Source of the DNA: Pegoplata infirma
Taxonomy: Eukaryota; Arthropoda; Insecta; Diptera; Anthomyiidae
Length of the DNA: 64,000 nt
Direction: 5' to 3'
Assembly (NCBI GenBank): GCA_963921195.1
Contig: OY992536.1
Location: 107,596,778 to 107,660,777, forward strand
Position numbers and translations under genes: made by a program
The notes under the pieces: model-generated
The model's input: the letters and a program-made list of their open reading frames with translations, nothing else
Database searches by the model: none
What the model was told of the DNA's origin: nothing
In this document: positions 1 through 11,935 of the stretch, one piece after another
Layout of the letters: every line of letters begins with the position of its first letter
Position numbering within the stretch: position 1 is the stretch's first letter

Positions 1-37
1 CGAATGATCATGAAATAAATGCATGATCAAATACAAT

Positions 38-787
38 CAGAGCTTCGAAGAATGAAATCCTTTTCGAATGAATTCTCAAAAAAATCCATTCAATTTTCAT
101 AGTCAGTGAATGCATTCGATTTCATAAATCAACATTGAATGCAGTCCTTGGAATTCATTCGATTGAATGAACAAAAATGAATGCATTCGATTTCTTGTTC
201 ATTCGATTTAGAAAAATCGAATGCATTCGATTTTTTATCATTCCACTGCGAATGCAATCGATTTTTTAAATATATAGACCAAAACGGAGCCAAATTTTGG
301 TCCATAGCATCGCCTACTCTCTTTACATACGATGACCCTGATGGGCTCTAATTTTGAATCCAAAAAAAATGGTGTTCTCGAAAATTTAAAAAATGCACTG
401 CCTATACGACAAAAAAATGTGAAGAGTGTTAGCGATACTATGGGCAAAAAATTGGCTCCGTTTTGCTCTATCTTGGTTAGTTTTTTTTTAAGTTTTTTAT
501 GCAATGAATGAATAAGCCATTCGATTTTTCAAATTGAATGAAAAGAAAATCAATTGCATTCGCAAGTGAATGCATTCGATTTTTAAAAGTCGAATGAAAA
601 AAAAATCGAATGCATTCGATTTTTGAAAGTCGAATGAAAAATAAAACGAATGCATTCGATATTTATAAATCGAATGACTCTAAAGTGAATTCATTCAATT
701 CGCTAAAATGTGATTGGGGAATGTAATCACTAAATTTTCACTCAGAATGACAAATCGAATTAAGGAATGAAATCCTTCGAAGCTCTG
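38..787 (+). mobile_element. Foldback hAT MITE, copy 1
   Basis: The element starts with CAGAGCTTCGAAG and ends with its complement. It is flanked by a perfect 8-bp target duplication, AATACAAT (30-37 and 788-795). The 5-bp terminus CAGAG fits the hAT consensus YARNG, and 8 bp is the hAT duplication size. The body is packed with copies of GAATGCATTCGATTT, and the two halves are near-complementary: 'ACGGAGCCAA' recurs inverted at both sides of the centre. It has no coding capacity, so it is non-autonomous. Short frames in it are noise. Confidence 0.92.
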
Positions 788-1059
788 AATACAATAACAT
801 AACTGAGATCGAATACAATTTTCCGAATAAAATTCTTTAAAAAACAAGATGCAATTATACAAATAAAACTATCAAATAATGTGTAAACTTTTTTTTAAAT
901 AATCGCATATTTTGGAACTCCCTAATATTTTCACTAGAGACGATTTTTTGGCCACCCTAATAATTTTTTTAATACAGCATACATTTTTTTTTTGTTTTTT
1001 TAGTTCCCATATTTTTTTAGATATTTAATTTGAGCATTCCTAATATATTTCCCCATAAA

Positions 1060-1812
1060 CAGAGCTTCGAAGAATGAAATCCTTTTCGAATGAATTCTCA
1101 AAAAAATCCATTCCATTTTTATAGTCAGTGAATGCATTCGATTTCATAAATCAACATTGAATGCAGCGCTTGGAATTCATTCGATCGAATGGAAAAAAAT
1201 GAATGCATTCGATTTCTTGTTCATTCGATTTAGAAAAATCGAATGCATTCGATTTTTTATCATTCCACTGCGAATGCAATCGATTTTTTAAAAAGATAGA
1301 CCAAAACGAAGCCAAATTTTGGTCCATGTATTGCCGACTCTCTTTACATACGATGACCCTAATGGGCTCTAATTTTGAATCCAAAAAAATTAATGTTCCC
1401 GAAAATTTTAAAAATTCACATATTAACTGCCTACATGACAAAAAGTGTGAAGAGTGTCGGCGATACTATGGACAAAAAATTGGCTCCGTTTTGCTCTATC
1501 TCGGTTAGTTTTTTAAGTTTTTAATGCAATGAATGAATAAGCCATTCGATTTTTCAAATTGAATGAAAAGAAAATCGATTGCATTCGCAAGTGAATGCAT
1601 TCGATTTTTAAAAGTCGAATGAAAAAAAAATCGAATGCATTCGATTTTTGAAAGTCGAATGAAAAAAACATCGAATGCATTCGATATTTATAAATCGAAT
1701 GAGTCTAAAGTGAATTCATTCAATTCGCTCAAATGTGATTGGGGAATGCAATCACTAAATTTTCATTCAGAATGGCAAATCGAATTAAGGAATGAAATCC
1801 TTCGAAGCTCTG
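1060..1812 (+). mobile_element. Foldback hAT MITE, copy 2
   Basis: Same family and orientation as the copy at 38-787, with the same CAGAGCTTCGAAG ends. The 8-bp duplication CCCATAAA is perfect (1052-1059 and 1813-1820). It is closely similar to copy 1 along its whole length. Confidence 0.92.
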
Positions 1813-1832
1813 CCCATAAATAATAACTTTTA

Positions 1833-2946
1833 CACACGTTCTAGATTAGCAACCACCACTTCTATCACGAAGGCAATTCAACGTCACTTTTGACGTTTAG
1901 AAACGCCAAAATTGATAGTAAGCAATTTCATTTTTCTTTTGGAGATTGTTGTTGGAGATTGTTTGTTCCCGATTTTGTTAGCGTCTTCTTTTGTTTTCAT
2001 GAAAAACGAATGTCAAATGAAAAATGACTACTCACTTTGACACTTGATTGCGAGCAATCTATAGTAGAGCAGGCTCTCTACCATCAATTGTATACCATCA
2101 TTTACAAGACTGTCCACATTAGCAATGACAGTGCTTTCTATCGATTTTGACGTACGATAGAAGTGGAAGTTGATAATCTAGACCGTGTGCAGAGCTTCGA
2201 AGGATTTCATTCCTTAATTCGATTTGTCATTCTGAGTGAAAATTTAGTGATTACATTCCCCAATCACATTTTAGCGAATTGAATGAATTCACTTTAGAGT
2301 CATTCGATTTATAAATATCGAATGCATTCGTTTTATTTTTCATTCGACTTTCAAAAATCGAATGCATTCGATTTTTTTTTCATTTGACTTTTAAAAATCG
2401 AATGCATTCACTTGCGAATGCAATCGATTTTCTTTTCATTCAATTTGAAAAATCGAATGGCTTATTCATTCATTGCATAAAAAACTTAAAAAAAAACTAA
2501 CCAAGATAGAGCAAAACGGAGCCAATTTTTTGCCCATAGTATCGCTAACACTCTTCACATTTTTTGTCGTATAGGCAGTGCATTTTTTAAATTTTCGAGA
2601 ACACCAATTTTTTTGGATTCAAAATTAGAGCCCATCAGGGTCATCGTATGTAAAGAGAGTAGGCGATGCTATGGACCAAAATTTGGCTCCGTTTTGGTCT
2701 ATATATTTAAAAAATCGATTGCATTCGCAGAGGAATGATAAAAAATCGAATGCATTCGATTTTTCTAAATCGAATGAACAAGAAATCGAATGCATTCATT
2801 TTTGTTCATTCAATCGAATGAATTCCAAGGACTGCATTCAATGTTGATTTATGAAATCGAATGCATTCACTGACTATGAAAATTGAATGGATTTTTTTGA
2901 GAATTCATTCGAAAAGGATTTCATTCTTCAAAGCTCTGACCGTGTG
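1833..2946. mobile_element. TTA-duplication TIR element (PIF/Harbinger-like), split by a hAT MITE
   Basis: The left end CACACGTTCTAGATTA (from 1833) is matched by an inverted right end with one mismatch, and the similarity continues into CCACTTCTATC on both sides. The flanks are TTA (1830-1832 and 2947-2949). The right end is interrupted by the hAT MITE at 2190-2938, whose duplication ACCGTGTG is itself the last 8 bases of this element. Without that insertion the element is 357 bp. A 3-bp TTA duplication is typical of PIF/Harbinger; no transposase is present. Confidence 0.8.
2190..2938 (-). mobile_element. Foldback hAT MITE, copy 3 (inverted, nested)
   Basis: Third copy of the family at 38-787, in the opposite orientation. 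The 8-bp duplication ACCGTGTG is perfect (2182-2189 and 2939-2946). It sits inside the right terminus of the TTA-flanked element 1833-2946, so it is the younger of the two. Confidence 0.92.
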
Positions 2947-2949
2947 TTA

Positions 2950-3975
2950 TAAATTTATATTTGAAAAAATCCATCTTGGCTTGAAGAAAACTCAGAATAA
3001 CTTAATGAATTTAACATTCCGAAACCACTGTAAATACAGTGTTGTATTTCCTGAACACTAAAATGTTACTACTTAATACTAAAAATTACAACCCTGTAAA
3101 GTATTTCAGGAATTTTTCTTGCTTGTCAGTCAAAGAAAATACAACTCTGTTATGGCGTGTGTTTGTGTACAAGAATTATCAAAAGTAAAAAAGAAAATTT
3201 GACAAATTTTAATTATTTTTCATGAAAATTCACATAATTTTCCAATTAAAATAACACAAAATATAACAAATACACAATTAAAATATTAATAAACCTATAT
3301 TTATTAAAATTTAAACTGAAAAATACACAAAAATGCGGTATGATAATGTTTTCCAAGTGTAGTAAAAAAAAATTTTGCAACGAAACTGACGACACAGGAA
3401 CGACGGCTTATTTGATCAAGGAAAAAAATTGCAGCAACATAAAATGATTAAAAATCCACAATTTCCATCATTTATATACAATTTAAACTAAAAAAAATAC
3501 AATAGTTTTTAATAGAAATACCTATAAAGTTAATAAATATTGTAAAAAATTAAAAAAAAATATATATGCATAAAAAATTGTCGGTGGTGCAAAAAAGAAC
3601 AAAAAAAAAATTATTGTGAACAAGAAGAAGCACAAGCAGCATACATTAGTTGGTGAAAAAAAGTAAAATAAAAGAAAAAAGCATTTACCAATAATAAAAT
3701 AAGAATTCCTTTTTGTTGTTACTAGTGCTTTTGATGCAATAAAATAGCATCTCTAAGATTTATTTCTATTGCAATTAAAAAAAGAAATCGAAAAAACAAA
3801 ATATTGTTTGAAAAAATAAAAGGTGCTGAAGGCACCATTATATGGTGCTTCTTTAGCAACCCCCGTATATTAAAAGGTGCTTCTGGACAAAATGTTGAGA
3901 GTTTTTACAAAAGCCACATGGATGGCCAAATGGACTCTTTCCTAATGACAATATTTTTTGTATAACTTATCAAAT
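2950..3975 (+). promoter_or_regulatory. pygo upstream region and probable 5'UTR
   Basis: AT-rich sequence without a credible reading frame, lying between the upstream transposons and pygo. It must hold the pygo promoter unless transcription starts further left. I cannot place the start site. A small GC hairpin (GGTGCTGAAGGCACC, about 3821-3836) falls in the likely leader. Confidence 0.35.
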
Positions 3976-4037
3976 GTAAGTAGAATTTTCTAGTAAATCA
4001 TCATGGAGTTTTTATTCAATTTTATTTTCTTGTGCAG
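3976..4037 (+). other. Probable 62-bp intron in the pygo 5'UTR
   Basis: A strong donor (AAAT|GTAAGTA, intron starts at 3976) is followed 62 bp later by an acceptor with a pyrimidine tract (TTTTCTTGTGCAG, ends 4037). The size is typical of small fly introns. It lies 283 bp before the pygo start codon. This is inferred from splice signals only; RNA reads would settle it. Confidence 0.5.
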
Positions 4038-4320
4038 ATCGATTCAACAAATAAAAATTGACAATGAATATCTTCAGGAGAAATAACTAACGCAACCGAA
4101 TCCTACAACTTATTTTGGAACCAATAGAGTTTCGTTTAGAAAAATCACAACGATTAACCAAATATTGGAGAGGTTAGCGTAGTTGCTTACTATCAACGAC
4201 CATACCACACAATATATTCACGCCTGCCCCTTTCGTGTGTGTGCAGGCTATTAATCATTTTTTACTTCCCGGTCACGTTAAATAAAAGCTGCCACCATTC
4301 GGAAGAAAAATACCAACAAT

Positions 4321-7133
4321 ATGACCCATAACATCGGTATGGCGCCATATCGTTTGCCGGGTCAACCAGGAGGAATACTTCCGCCTGACTTTAAGCAACC
4401 ACCACCATCGGATATTATCTCGGCGCCGAGTAACCCGAAAAAACGGCGAAAGACATCGAATGCAAACTCGGCAGCGGCAGCTGCGGCGGCTCAAGCTGCG
4501 GCAGCCGCTGCAGCCAACTCTATGCAATCACAAGCGCCTCCAACACCACAGGATCTACTGCCGCCACCACCCATGGGTGGTTATGGTGATACTATAGTGG
4601 CTTCGAATCCGTTTGACGACACTCCGCCCAGCATGTCTAGTTCGATGTCCTCCATGAGTCATATGGGTGGTCCACCGGGCCACTTTGGTCCCGGACCGGG
4701 TCCGCACATGGGCATGGGTGGTGCCCATGGCCCTCCGCTACACATGCATCCGCACATGCACCCACATCATCCTGGCGGTCCGCCACATCCACATCATCCA
4801 ATGGGAGGACCATCTATGCGTGGTATGAGTCCTATGGGTATGGGCAGTCCTATGGGTGGTCCAGGTCCCGGTCATCCTATGGGTGGTCCAGGTCCTGGTC
4901 ATCCTATGGGCGGTCCAGGACCCGGTCATCCTATGGGTCCCGGCGTTGGTTTGCCCCCACACATGAATCACGGTCGACCAGGAGGTCCACCGATGGGCAG
5001 TCCTATGGGCGGCATGGCTTCGATGGGTGGCATGAGTCCCATGGGAGGTATGGGTGGTCCGAGCATATCACCGCACCACATGGGCATGGGTGGCCTCTCA
5101 CCGATGGGAGGGCCTGGGCCGAATGGGCCTCGTGGTATGGGTTCGCCTATGCCGGGAGGTCCAGGCGGCCCTGGTCCAGGTCAGGGCTCACCCATGAATT
5201 CACTGCCAATGGGTTCACCTATGAGCGGCGCTATCGGTAGTCCTTTAGGGCCACCAACGTCTCAGCAAGGTCCTCATCAGCAAAATCAGTCGCAACATCC
5301 TCCGCCTCACATGAACAACGGCCAAATGGGCCCTCCTCCCATGCACAGTCCACTTGGCAACGGGCCATCGCAACAAAATCTTATGTCTGGCGGTCCGGGA
5401 CCTGGCCCTGGACCAGGCGGACAACTCCAACCTCCTGGCATGGGTCCTAATCAAGGTGGTATGTCTCCTGCTCATAGTATGGCCTCGAATGCGAGTGGCA
5501 ACAGCAATAATCCCAGCATTAACAATAACAATCAAAACCCACTACTCTCCCCTGCGGCACGACTTGGTATACCACAATCACCGCAATCATCCAGTAGTAT
5601 GAATGGACCCCTGCCGACATCATCTTCCTGTACGTCCTCCTCAGCAAATTCAGCGACAACGACGTCCACTGCGTCAACGTCAGTGCCTATAACCTCGCCA
5701 GCGCCCGGCAACGGTCCAATGGCAATGTCTCCACATCATTCAATGAGCGGGAGTGGGCCTGGACCGGGACCTAGTCCTGGTCCTCAAGGTATGAATAATA
5801 TGGGCGGTCATGGACCTAGTCCCCTGGCCTCCCCAGCTTTACCTGGCAATCCGAATAATAACACAGGTGGTAATAATCCCATGAATAATATGGGTGGTGC
5901 TAGTCCTCATAATAACAACGGACCAATGGGTGGACCGCCGATGGGTCCCAACAACAATAGTCTTAATATGGGCGGTGGTGGTGGACCAATGCAACAACAA
6001 ATGAATTCTAATGTTCCTATGCAACAACAGCAACAGTCTCCGCATGCAAACATGTCAATGGGCAGTGGCGGTCCTGGTGGTAATGGTCCTAATTCAATGG
6101 GTATGGGCGGCCCCAATCAAATGTTGCCACCCCAACAGCCGTCACCTCATTTAGGTGGCCCACAGCACTCACAACTTATGAATCATCACGGTGGTCCTGG
6201 TGGAATGCCATCACCTCATATGATGCACGGTCCTGGTGGCGGTATGGGCCCACAAATGGGCATGGGTGGTGGACCTCCAAATCACATGGGCGGACCTCAT
6301 CACATGATGAGCGGTGGTCCACATCATATGGGACCTGGACCCAACTCTCACATGGGTCCAGGCATTGGTCCTGGCGGTATGAACGGTCCTCATCATCCAC
6401 ACGGTCCACATGGTCCTCATGGCAGTCTTCACGGTGGTCCGCATGGCGGCCCACATGGTGGACCACATGGCAGCCCTCACGGTGGACCGCATGGCAGTCC
6501 ACACGGTGGACCACATGGCAGCCCACACGGCGGACCACATGGCGGTCCCCACGGCGGCCCACATGGTGGACCACATGGCAGCCCACATGGCGGCATGCAA
6601 CCTCATCATCCTCATCACAATCCAATGGGTAGCGGCGGACCACCCCCGGGCATGTTTGGTGGTCCTGGTCCGGGAGGTCCAATGGGAGGTCATATGGGTG
6701 GACCAATGGGACCTGGCGGTCCAATGGGTCCTGGCGGACCGATGGGACCTGGAGGACCAATGGGACCTGGCGGACCAATGGGGCCTGGTGGTCCAATGGG
6801 TCCAGGCGGTCCTATGGGTCCTGGCGGTCACATGGGTCCTGGTGGTCACATGGGTCCTGGTGGTCCTATGGGTCCCGGTGGTCCTATGGGGCCTGGTGGC
6901 CATATGGGACCAGGGGGTCCAATGGGGCCGGGTGGTCCGATGGGTCCTGGCGGTCCTCCGAAGCCAATGACAATGGGAGCCGGAAAAATGTATCCCCCCG
7001 GCCAACCAATGGTTTTCAATCCACAAAATCCTAATGCACCACCAATCTATCCATGTGGCATGTGTCACAAAGAAGTCAATGATAACGACGAAGCGGTATT
7101 CTGCGAATCTGGTTGTAATTTCTTTTTTCATAG
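4321..7133 (+). CDS. pygo: pygopus exon 1 (most of the protein and the first half of the PHD finger)
   Basis: Pygo is the nuclear Wnt/Wingless co-activator that binds Legless/BCL9 and methylated H3K4. This exon encodes residues 1-937 and two bases of codon 938. In order it shows: a start resembling fly Pygo ([14 protein letters not shown]); a nuclear localisation signal PKKRRK at 39-44; an alanine tract at 51-65; the NHD with its NPF motif at 96-98; a long Gly/Pro/Met/His-rich low-complexity region; and PHD zinc ligands C912, C915, C928, C932 and H937. The donor AG|GTAAGT follows 7133, and the frame stops three bases later if unspliced. The exon 30989-31109 joins in phase (AG|A = Arg938) to give 977 residues; Drosophila Pygo is, from memory, about 815. 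The start has a good fly context (CAAT-ATG). Long antisense frames here are repeat shadows. Confidence 0.97.
4852..4965 (+). repeat. In-frame Gly-Pro-His-Pro-Met repeat in pygo
   Basis: Three near-identical 30-bp units (GGTCCAGGTCCCGGTCATCC type) encode repeats of GGPGPGHPM at about residues 178-215. The units differ mainly at third codon positions. Confidence 0.8.
6391..6597 (+). repeat. In-frame His-Gly-Gly-Pro tandem repeat in pygo
   Basis: A 12-bp unit (CCACATGGYGGY type) is repeated through about residues 691-759, giving alternating PHGG and PHGS. Third-position changes keep the peptide, so selection at the protein level or recent slippage followed by drift is likely. It is a plausible length-polymorphic tract. 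Confidence 0.85.
6685..6957 (+). repeat. In-frame Met-Gly-Pro-Gly-Gly-Pro tandem repeat in pygo
   Basis: An 18-bp unit (GGTCCAATGGGTCCTGGC type) is repeated about 15 times and encodes MGPGGP or MGPGGH at about residues 789-879, just before the PHD finger. This array and the His-rich array account for part of the extra length over Drosophila Pygo. Confidence 0.88.
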
Positions 7134-7427
7134 GTAAGTGTTTAGAAATAAAACAACCATAAAACTTTAACTCACCAATAATCCTAAATCTACACATTTT
7201 TGAACACAACATAGACAAATTTTATCTGAAAAAATTAAAACGATATAAAAAAAACCAATTGAGACTCAAAATGTGCTAAATGATATTTAGAAGCATATCA
7301 ATTTAGTTTATAAAAAATTGGGAAAAATTGTACAAAACAATACAATTGAAGGACGCGTCATTTAAAGGTTTGGCAAATAAAAAACCAAAAGCAAGAAGAA
7401 AAAAATATTTTTGCTAAACCAAACAAA

Positions 7428-7834
7428 TGCTGTGTTTTTCAATAAGTGGATTTATTTTCGGATTAATCTTATTTAGTTAAAAATAAATAAATTAAAATGC
7501 CAAAATGGAATATTTTTTTCCATAATCTACGATAAATAAGCAATTATTATCCGAAAAAATAATAAAAAAATCTGGAAAATTAAAAAAGTTATAAATAAAT
7601 CAAAATAAATCCAACTAAATTTTAGGATTTAATAAATCCGTTTTGGATTAATTTTGTTTTATTTATAACTTTTTTCATTTTCCAAATTTGTTCATTATTT
7701 TTTTGGATTATAATTGCAAATTTATTGTAGATTACGGAAAAAAATATTCAAAATTTGTTTTAATATGTTAAAATATTTTTTTTAAGCAAAATAAGATTAA
7801 TCACAAAATAAATCCACTTATTGAAAAACACAGC
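7428..7834. mobile_element. 407-bp MITE with ~50-bp terminal inverted repeats
   Basis: The left end TGCTGTGTTTTTCAATAAGT is repeated inverted at the right end, and the match runs for about 50 bp through GGATTAATCTTATTT. The flanks are A-rich, so the duplication (AA or AAA) cannot be fixed and the superfamily stays open. Non-coding. Confidence 0.75.
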
Positions 7835-9558
7835 AAAAATTTTTAAAAGAATAGTAAAACTTTAAGAAAATTGTATTCACTCACAGTAAAAATTATTAAA
7901 ATTCAATGAATCGGAGAGCTAGGAAAATACAAAGAAATTTTCATATAAAATGGGGGTTTACCTAAGAAAATTATTTTTGGAAAGTTTTGGAATTTTTCAA
8001 AATAAAAAAGAGGATTTGGAAATAAAATTAGCATTTTATTAAACAAAAAAAAAATTTAAACATTCTTGGTAAGAAAAGTGTTTTATAATAGGAAACTCTT
8101 CAATATTTTTCCAATAAAAAAAAATCTAGAAGCTACCAACAAGAAAAATGCTCATACATAAATCATTTCAATACAAGTAAGAAAATAATAGTCGGTTAAG
8201 ACCGAGGATATAATACCCTACACCTGAGTTTCCCGGAAAATGGGTCCCAATTTTAAACATGGACTGCTTGGATCTGTCTTGTTAAATCTTTAACAAGTGT
8301 AAAAAACATTCAAAAACCAAATTTGAGTTAAATAGGCCAATAAACCGTTTTAATTGAATATCGGGCGAAATTTTCATATCGGACCTAAGTCCAAAAAATG
8401 GTGCGATTAGAATCAGATTTGATCAGGTTATTAAAGTACCCGTTAAACACAGAGAAACAAAATTTTAATACTACTAATAAATTTTCTGTTTCATAAAATT
8501 TGTGAGATTTATGTGATTATCGGGAAGGTGCTTTGTAAGTGGGCTACAAAAAGACCTTGTCCGATTCCTTCCTTCGGAATGGTTATTATTGAATACAAAA
8601 CACATTTACCTGCCAAATTTTGAAAGGATATCTACTATAATACGCCCAGCAAAAAAAAATCGAAGTGGTGCAAAAAGAATAAGTGATTCACTACATACAT
8701 AGTAGCTATATGTGCCGATCTTCATATTCCATAAGAAGTACTTTTATAAGCACTTCCAAAACTGCTAAAAAAATGCCAATAATAACAACTTTCACCAGTT
8801 CTTTCCTCAATGATTTATAAGTACCATTTTCATATGTGTTTACAAATGCAATTGAAAAGTACAAATTTGTGGCACTTACGTTAAGTATTGGATTTGTTTT
8901 GTTGAACATTTTTTTTTTATAATTTTCTCTGATTTAATAAAAAGTTAAATTTTATAAATGAATTAACTTGATATGCCGCAAAAGCGAATTTGTTATGTAA
9001 ATTATGTTATAAAAAAATACAGTTTCCAGATTTTTGTTAAAATTACCAAATGACTCAAGAAGTGCTAAAAAGATAACAAAAAAACTGTTAGCCCTTAAAA
9101 AAGACAAGGGTTAAATATAACCAAAAAAGAGCTAAGTTGGTATTGCCGTTTAAAGGTATAAAAAATCTTCTAAAAATATACGATATCTGATTTAAAATGA
9201 GAGAATTACTTTTTTTTATCTCTTCATTTTATTTATTGGATGTTTTTTTTTTAACTACATGTATAAAAACATTTTTTTTTTATATAATTTTTGGAGTTGT
9301 TTTGTAAATTATGTACAAAAAAAAAACAATAAAAAGTTTCCAGATTATGGTAAAAATCAAATGACTTAAAAAGTGCTTAAAGGGCTAAAAAAGATAACCA
9401 AAAAATGGTGGTAGCCTTTAAAAAAAAGGGCTGAATTATAGCCACAAAATGACTAAGTTGGTATCGCTGTTGAAAGGTATAAAAACTCTTCTGAAAATTA
9501 GGGTATTCAATTAATCGAGGTTTTGGTTTAATCGGCTAATCGGGCAAATAATTAATCG

Positions 9559-10120
9559 CACTTAAAAAATTATGTTAGTAATATCAACTGAAAATGTCAG
9601 TTAAAATAACTACTTTGTAAGTTGTTTTGGGGTCAACTACTTTTTCAGTTAAATCAACTAACAATGTTAGTTATTTTAACTGATAAAAAAAAAACAACTG
9701 ACTTATGTAGTAAAAACTACTTACATTTGTAGTCAAAACAACTTAAATGTAGTAAAATAAAAAAATCAATATATAATTTTTTTTTTCAAAACATTTTTCA
9801 GAAAAAAAAATTGAAGACCAAATTTTTTCCAAGTTTTTTTTTAAGAAAAAAGTTGTGAAAAATAAAAATAACAATTTTTTTTTTTTTTTGGAAAAAAAAC
9901 TTTAAAACTTTTCAGAGATAAAAAAATTAACTACTTTAAATAACTGTTACTACATCACATTACTTTTTTATTAGTTCAAAAAAACGATTTAAAATAACTA
10001 ACAGAAATAGTTGTTTGATATTTTTCATACAAAAACAACTGACTTTGTAGTTGAAAACAACTAACTACTGTAAAATATACAAATAACTAACATGTAGTAA
10101 CTTACATAATTTTCTGAGTG
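9559..10120. mobile_element. CACTY-family TIR element, copy 1 (CG duplication)
   Basis: The left end CACTTAAAAAATTATGT and the right end ACATAATTTTCTGAGTG are flanked by CG on both sides. The interior is built from short GTTAGTT/AACTAAC and CAACTAC/GTAGTTG palindromic motifs. Four more copies lie at 41207, 52196, 56037 and 57764. It sits inside a diverged TAATCGG-rich repeat (about 9505-10194) that may be a further hAT remnant. Confidence 0.85.
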
Positions 10121-11199
10121 CGGGGTTGAGATTTAATCGGTTAATAATCGGATAAATTTGAATTATTCGGTTAACCGAATAATAAAAATTTTAATCTATA
10201 TAAATAAAAATCAATTGTCGTTCGTTGGTAACCGCATCAATTGAGAACGGCTGTACCGATTTGAACAATTTTTTTTTTTGAAATGTTCGTCACAGTCCAA
10301 CTTAGGTTTTTACGTAAAGAAAAATTGACCACGCCCACTTTTACGCCCATTTTTTTTGATTTATCTAAAATCGGAAAATGGCTGCACAGATTCGGCTAAT
10401 TTTTATTTAAATGATCATAGTAATCCAATTTAAGTTTTCACTGAAAGAAAAATCTATCACGCCCGCTTTAACGCCCACTTTTTTCAATTTAACTACAATC
10501 TGAGAACGACTGAACCGATTTGACAAACTATTTTTTTTAAATGAATTTTCATCATAGTGCAACTTTGGTTTTTACAACAAAACAAATTTACCATTCCCAC
10601 TTTTACGCCCCTTCGGCTAATTTTTGTTGAAAATGTTCGTCATAATTTAACTAAAGTTCTTACGGAAAGGAAAATTGCCCTGCCCGGCTAAAAATAAATG
10701 TGTATGTTCATATATGCTTATATATAGATCTTTATATGATCATATATGAAATATATGGAAACATATATGTGACCATATATGCAAGAAACGATCCCATATA
10801 TGTGGCCGTATATAAAATATGTGCCATATATGATATCATATATGGAAACATATATGTTATCATAAAATGTTAAATTTTAGTGCATGTGTATGAAAATATC
10901 AACCGGAATTACAAAATAAAAGTTTTGTACGATTGAAATTATATTTTATTACCATATTTATATCTTAATACCGATTCGTATCAATAATTTAAAAAATATT
11001 TTCCTAGTTGCAAAATATTCTGATTAAAAATGTTACTTTTACATAAAGAAAATGGAAAAGGTAAGTTTTTATTAGAATTTTAAATGAATTTATAATTTTA
11101 AAATCATATGTATTATTTTTTTCCAGTTCATCGTCATAACAAGTATAAGCGTGGACATTTTATTCCAAAACAAGATCATATTCAAAATGAGTAAATGAA

Positions 11200-11745
11200 C
11201 ATATGTCGCAAATACAATAATATAGAGTGCTTTGATGTTGAAGAAAATTAAACTACGCAGCTTCGTTAATCTCGTGCAACTTCGTGGAGATGGCATATGC
11301 ACCACCATTATGTTTTCACTGCGATTGCAATACTGCAAACTATTTTGAAATCCCTTAATGTCGCCATAACAAATTGGAATGATAGATCGTATAAGCAGTT
11401 TTGAGGCCGAGTAACGTTAAGCTCACTCAACTTGGAGAAGAGGACATATGCACCACCAGAAATGTTATCACTACGATTCCAACACAATAAATTATTTTGA
11501 AATCCCTTACTGTAGCAAATTGGAAATGGAAAGAACGTATGTATAAGAAGTTTGAAGGTCGAGTTACTAGAAAATTCAACCATGCGGAGGTACGTTAAGC
11601 TCGCTTAACTTGGAGCAGAGGGCATGTGCACGACCATAACGTTATCACTACGGTTCCAGCACTACAAACTATTTTGAAATCGCTTACTATCGCCATAGCA
11701 AATCGAAATGAAAAGAACGATCAGTTTTAAGGTTAAGTAACGATT
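11200..11745. repeat. Three-unit ~165-bp tandem repeat
   Basis: Units share 'AACTATTTTGAAATC' and 'GTTAAGCTC.CTTAACTTGGA' (near 11263, 11427 and 11594). The spacing is about 165 bp and the units are clearly diverged. The array lies in the middle of the CCCGGC element. Confidence 0.75.
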
Positions 11746-11819
11746 TAGGAAGGACAACGTTTTTATACAATTACAAGAAAGCTGTCTATAAGCGAAAGTG
11801 ACAATCTGGCACATTGTCA

Positions 11820-11935
11820 CCATGATGTAAGTAGAAATAGTTTTTATCCCAGTCCTTCAAACATCCTTACAAACATGATGTAAGTAGAAATAGTTTTTAT
11901 CCCTATCCTTCAAATATTCTTACAAACATAACCCA
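11820..11935. repeat. Two-unit ~57-bp tandem repeat
   Basis: The phrase CATGATGTAAGTAGAAATAG recurs after about 57 bp, followed in both units by TTTTTATCCC and CCTTCAAA. Confidence 0.75.

Noticed and set aside
5354..6970. Alternative plus-strand frames within pygo (82 and 186 residues)
   Set aside because: Out-of-frame readings of the same repeats; the pygo frame has protein-level similarity throughout.
6176..7218. Long antisense frames opposite pygo exon 1 (up to 335 residues)
   Set aside because: They are shadows of the repetitive GGX/CCX codons of pygo; composition is a Thr/His/Arg or Asp/Val run with no domain.
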